NCBI GenBank assembly: GCA_017644325.1
Contig: JAEPLS010000002.1
Location: 310,001 to 374,000, forward strand
Direction: 5' to 3'
Length of the DNA: 64,000 nucleotides
Source of the DNA: Prochlorococcus marinus CUG1438
Lineage (GTDB): Bacteria > Cyanobacteriota > Cyanobacteriia > PCC-6307 > Cyanobiaceae
In this document: positions 63,840 to 64,000 of the stretch, piece after piece
How the letters are laid out: each line of letters opens with the position of its first letter
How positions within the stretch are numbered: the first letter of the stretch is position 1
Notes under the pieces: generated by a model
Told to the model about the DNA's origin: nothing
What the model saw: only the letters and a program-made list of their open reading frames with translations
Databases searched by the model: none
Made by a program: the position numbers and the translations under genes

Positions 63840-64000
63840 ATGAGCATTTCATCTTTTCTAACTAAAAAGTTTTTAAAGTCACTTTTCTTTCCCGCGCATA
63901 ATAGGGGAGAGGCGTTACCCAGGAAATTAGTAAAATTACTTAATAATCCACCTGGTCATTGGGACTTACCTGAACTACCAGAAATAGGCTCACCATTATC
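63840..64000 (+). CDS. Orn/Lys/Arg decarboxylase-family protein (3' partial)
   Basis: The first 53 residues only. The opening FFPAHNRGEALPRKLVKLLN, then GHWDLPELPEIGSPLS, is the standard N-terminal entry of PLP-dependent Orn/Lys/Arg decarboxylases in cyanobacteria. The PLP Lys lies outside the window, so activity cannot be judged. The ATG at 63840 is the only sensible start. Confidence 0.75.
   Translation, partial: MSISSFLTKKFLKSLFFPAHNRGEALPRKLVKLLNNPPGHWDLPELPEIGSPL

Overview
The window looks like a chromosome segment of a marine picocyanobacterium, most likely a high-light Prochlorococcus. The evidence is very AT-rich DNA, dense short-spaced genes, a magnesium-chelatase subunit (chlI), petG, a plant-type ferredoxin-NADP reductase (petH) without a phycobilisome-linker domain, the clock kinase sasA, lycopene cyclase, and the small RNA Yfr1 lying between trxA and guaB, its usual picocyanobacterial position. 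There are no insertion sequences, prophage, CRISPR arrays or rRNA genes. One tRNA (Glu, UUC) is present.

Layout. (1) 1-10.0 kb is an accessory-like stretch of many small proteins: a cut-off Mrr-like nuclease, a MAPEG protein, two fibrillin (PAP) proteins, DUF1330, TM2, OsmC and DUF1499 proteins, a Nif11-like peptide, and many tiny membrane or basic proteins. Inside it, at 8.84-9.10 kb on the minus strand, are two probable regulatory RNAs in tandem: a Yfr10-like RNA carrying the exact Yfr1 motif, and a Yfr2-family RNA with two GGAAACA motifs in one hairpin loop. (2) 10.0-16.2 kb is a zinc-homeostasis island: znuB, zur, znuC, znuA, a COG0523 GTPase and a WD40 protein. A perfect palindromic operator overlaps the znuA -10 box. 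ZnuA and the GTPase share an inserted module. (3) 16.2-17.8 kb holds small Cys-rich proteins and a probable transcript of about 310 nt with tiny ORFs and a strong terminator. (4) 17.9-21.1 kb is a three-gene cluster of circularly permuted ATP-grasp, alpha-E and transglutaminase-like proteins.

(5) 21.3-29.9 kb mixes a cupin-like protein, a lumenal pentapeptide protein, a PfkB kinase, an MFS transporter, a DUF1400 alpha/beta hydrolase, and an incomplete peptide-type ABC importer. (6) 29.9-38.3 kb is a mostly minus-strand housekeeping run: hom, sufE, formyl-THF cyclo-ligase, ruvC, chlI, a TrmH-family methylase, a cytochrome cM-like protein, rsmD, hisH, trxA, Yfr1 and guaB, with petG on the plus strand. 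(7) 38.4-50.1 kb holds gyrA, crtL, a GH57 branching enzyme, leuA, an HD hydrolase, folD, crtE and a DUF212 protein. (8) 50.1-64 kb holds the zwf-opcA-cobB operon, petH, a SRPBCC protein, tRNA-Glu, sasA, a CpeS-like protein, prs, malQ, a membrane HTH protein, an ABC1 kinase, and the start of an Orn/Lys/Arg decarboxylase.

Several genes serve a photosynthetic day/night cycle: chlorophyll (chlI), carotenoids (crtE, crtL), electron transport (petG, petH, cytochrome), glycogen turnover (GH57 enzyme, malQ), dark NADPH from the oxidative pentose phosphate route (zwf, opcA) and clock output (sasA). The most unusual regions are the zinc island and the tandem small RNAs. All assignments come from reading sequence and motifs; no database search was run.
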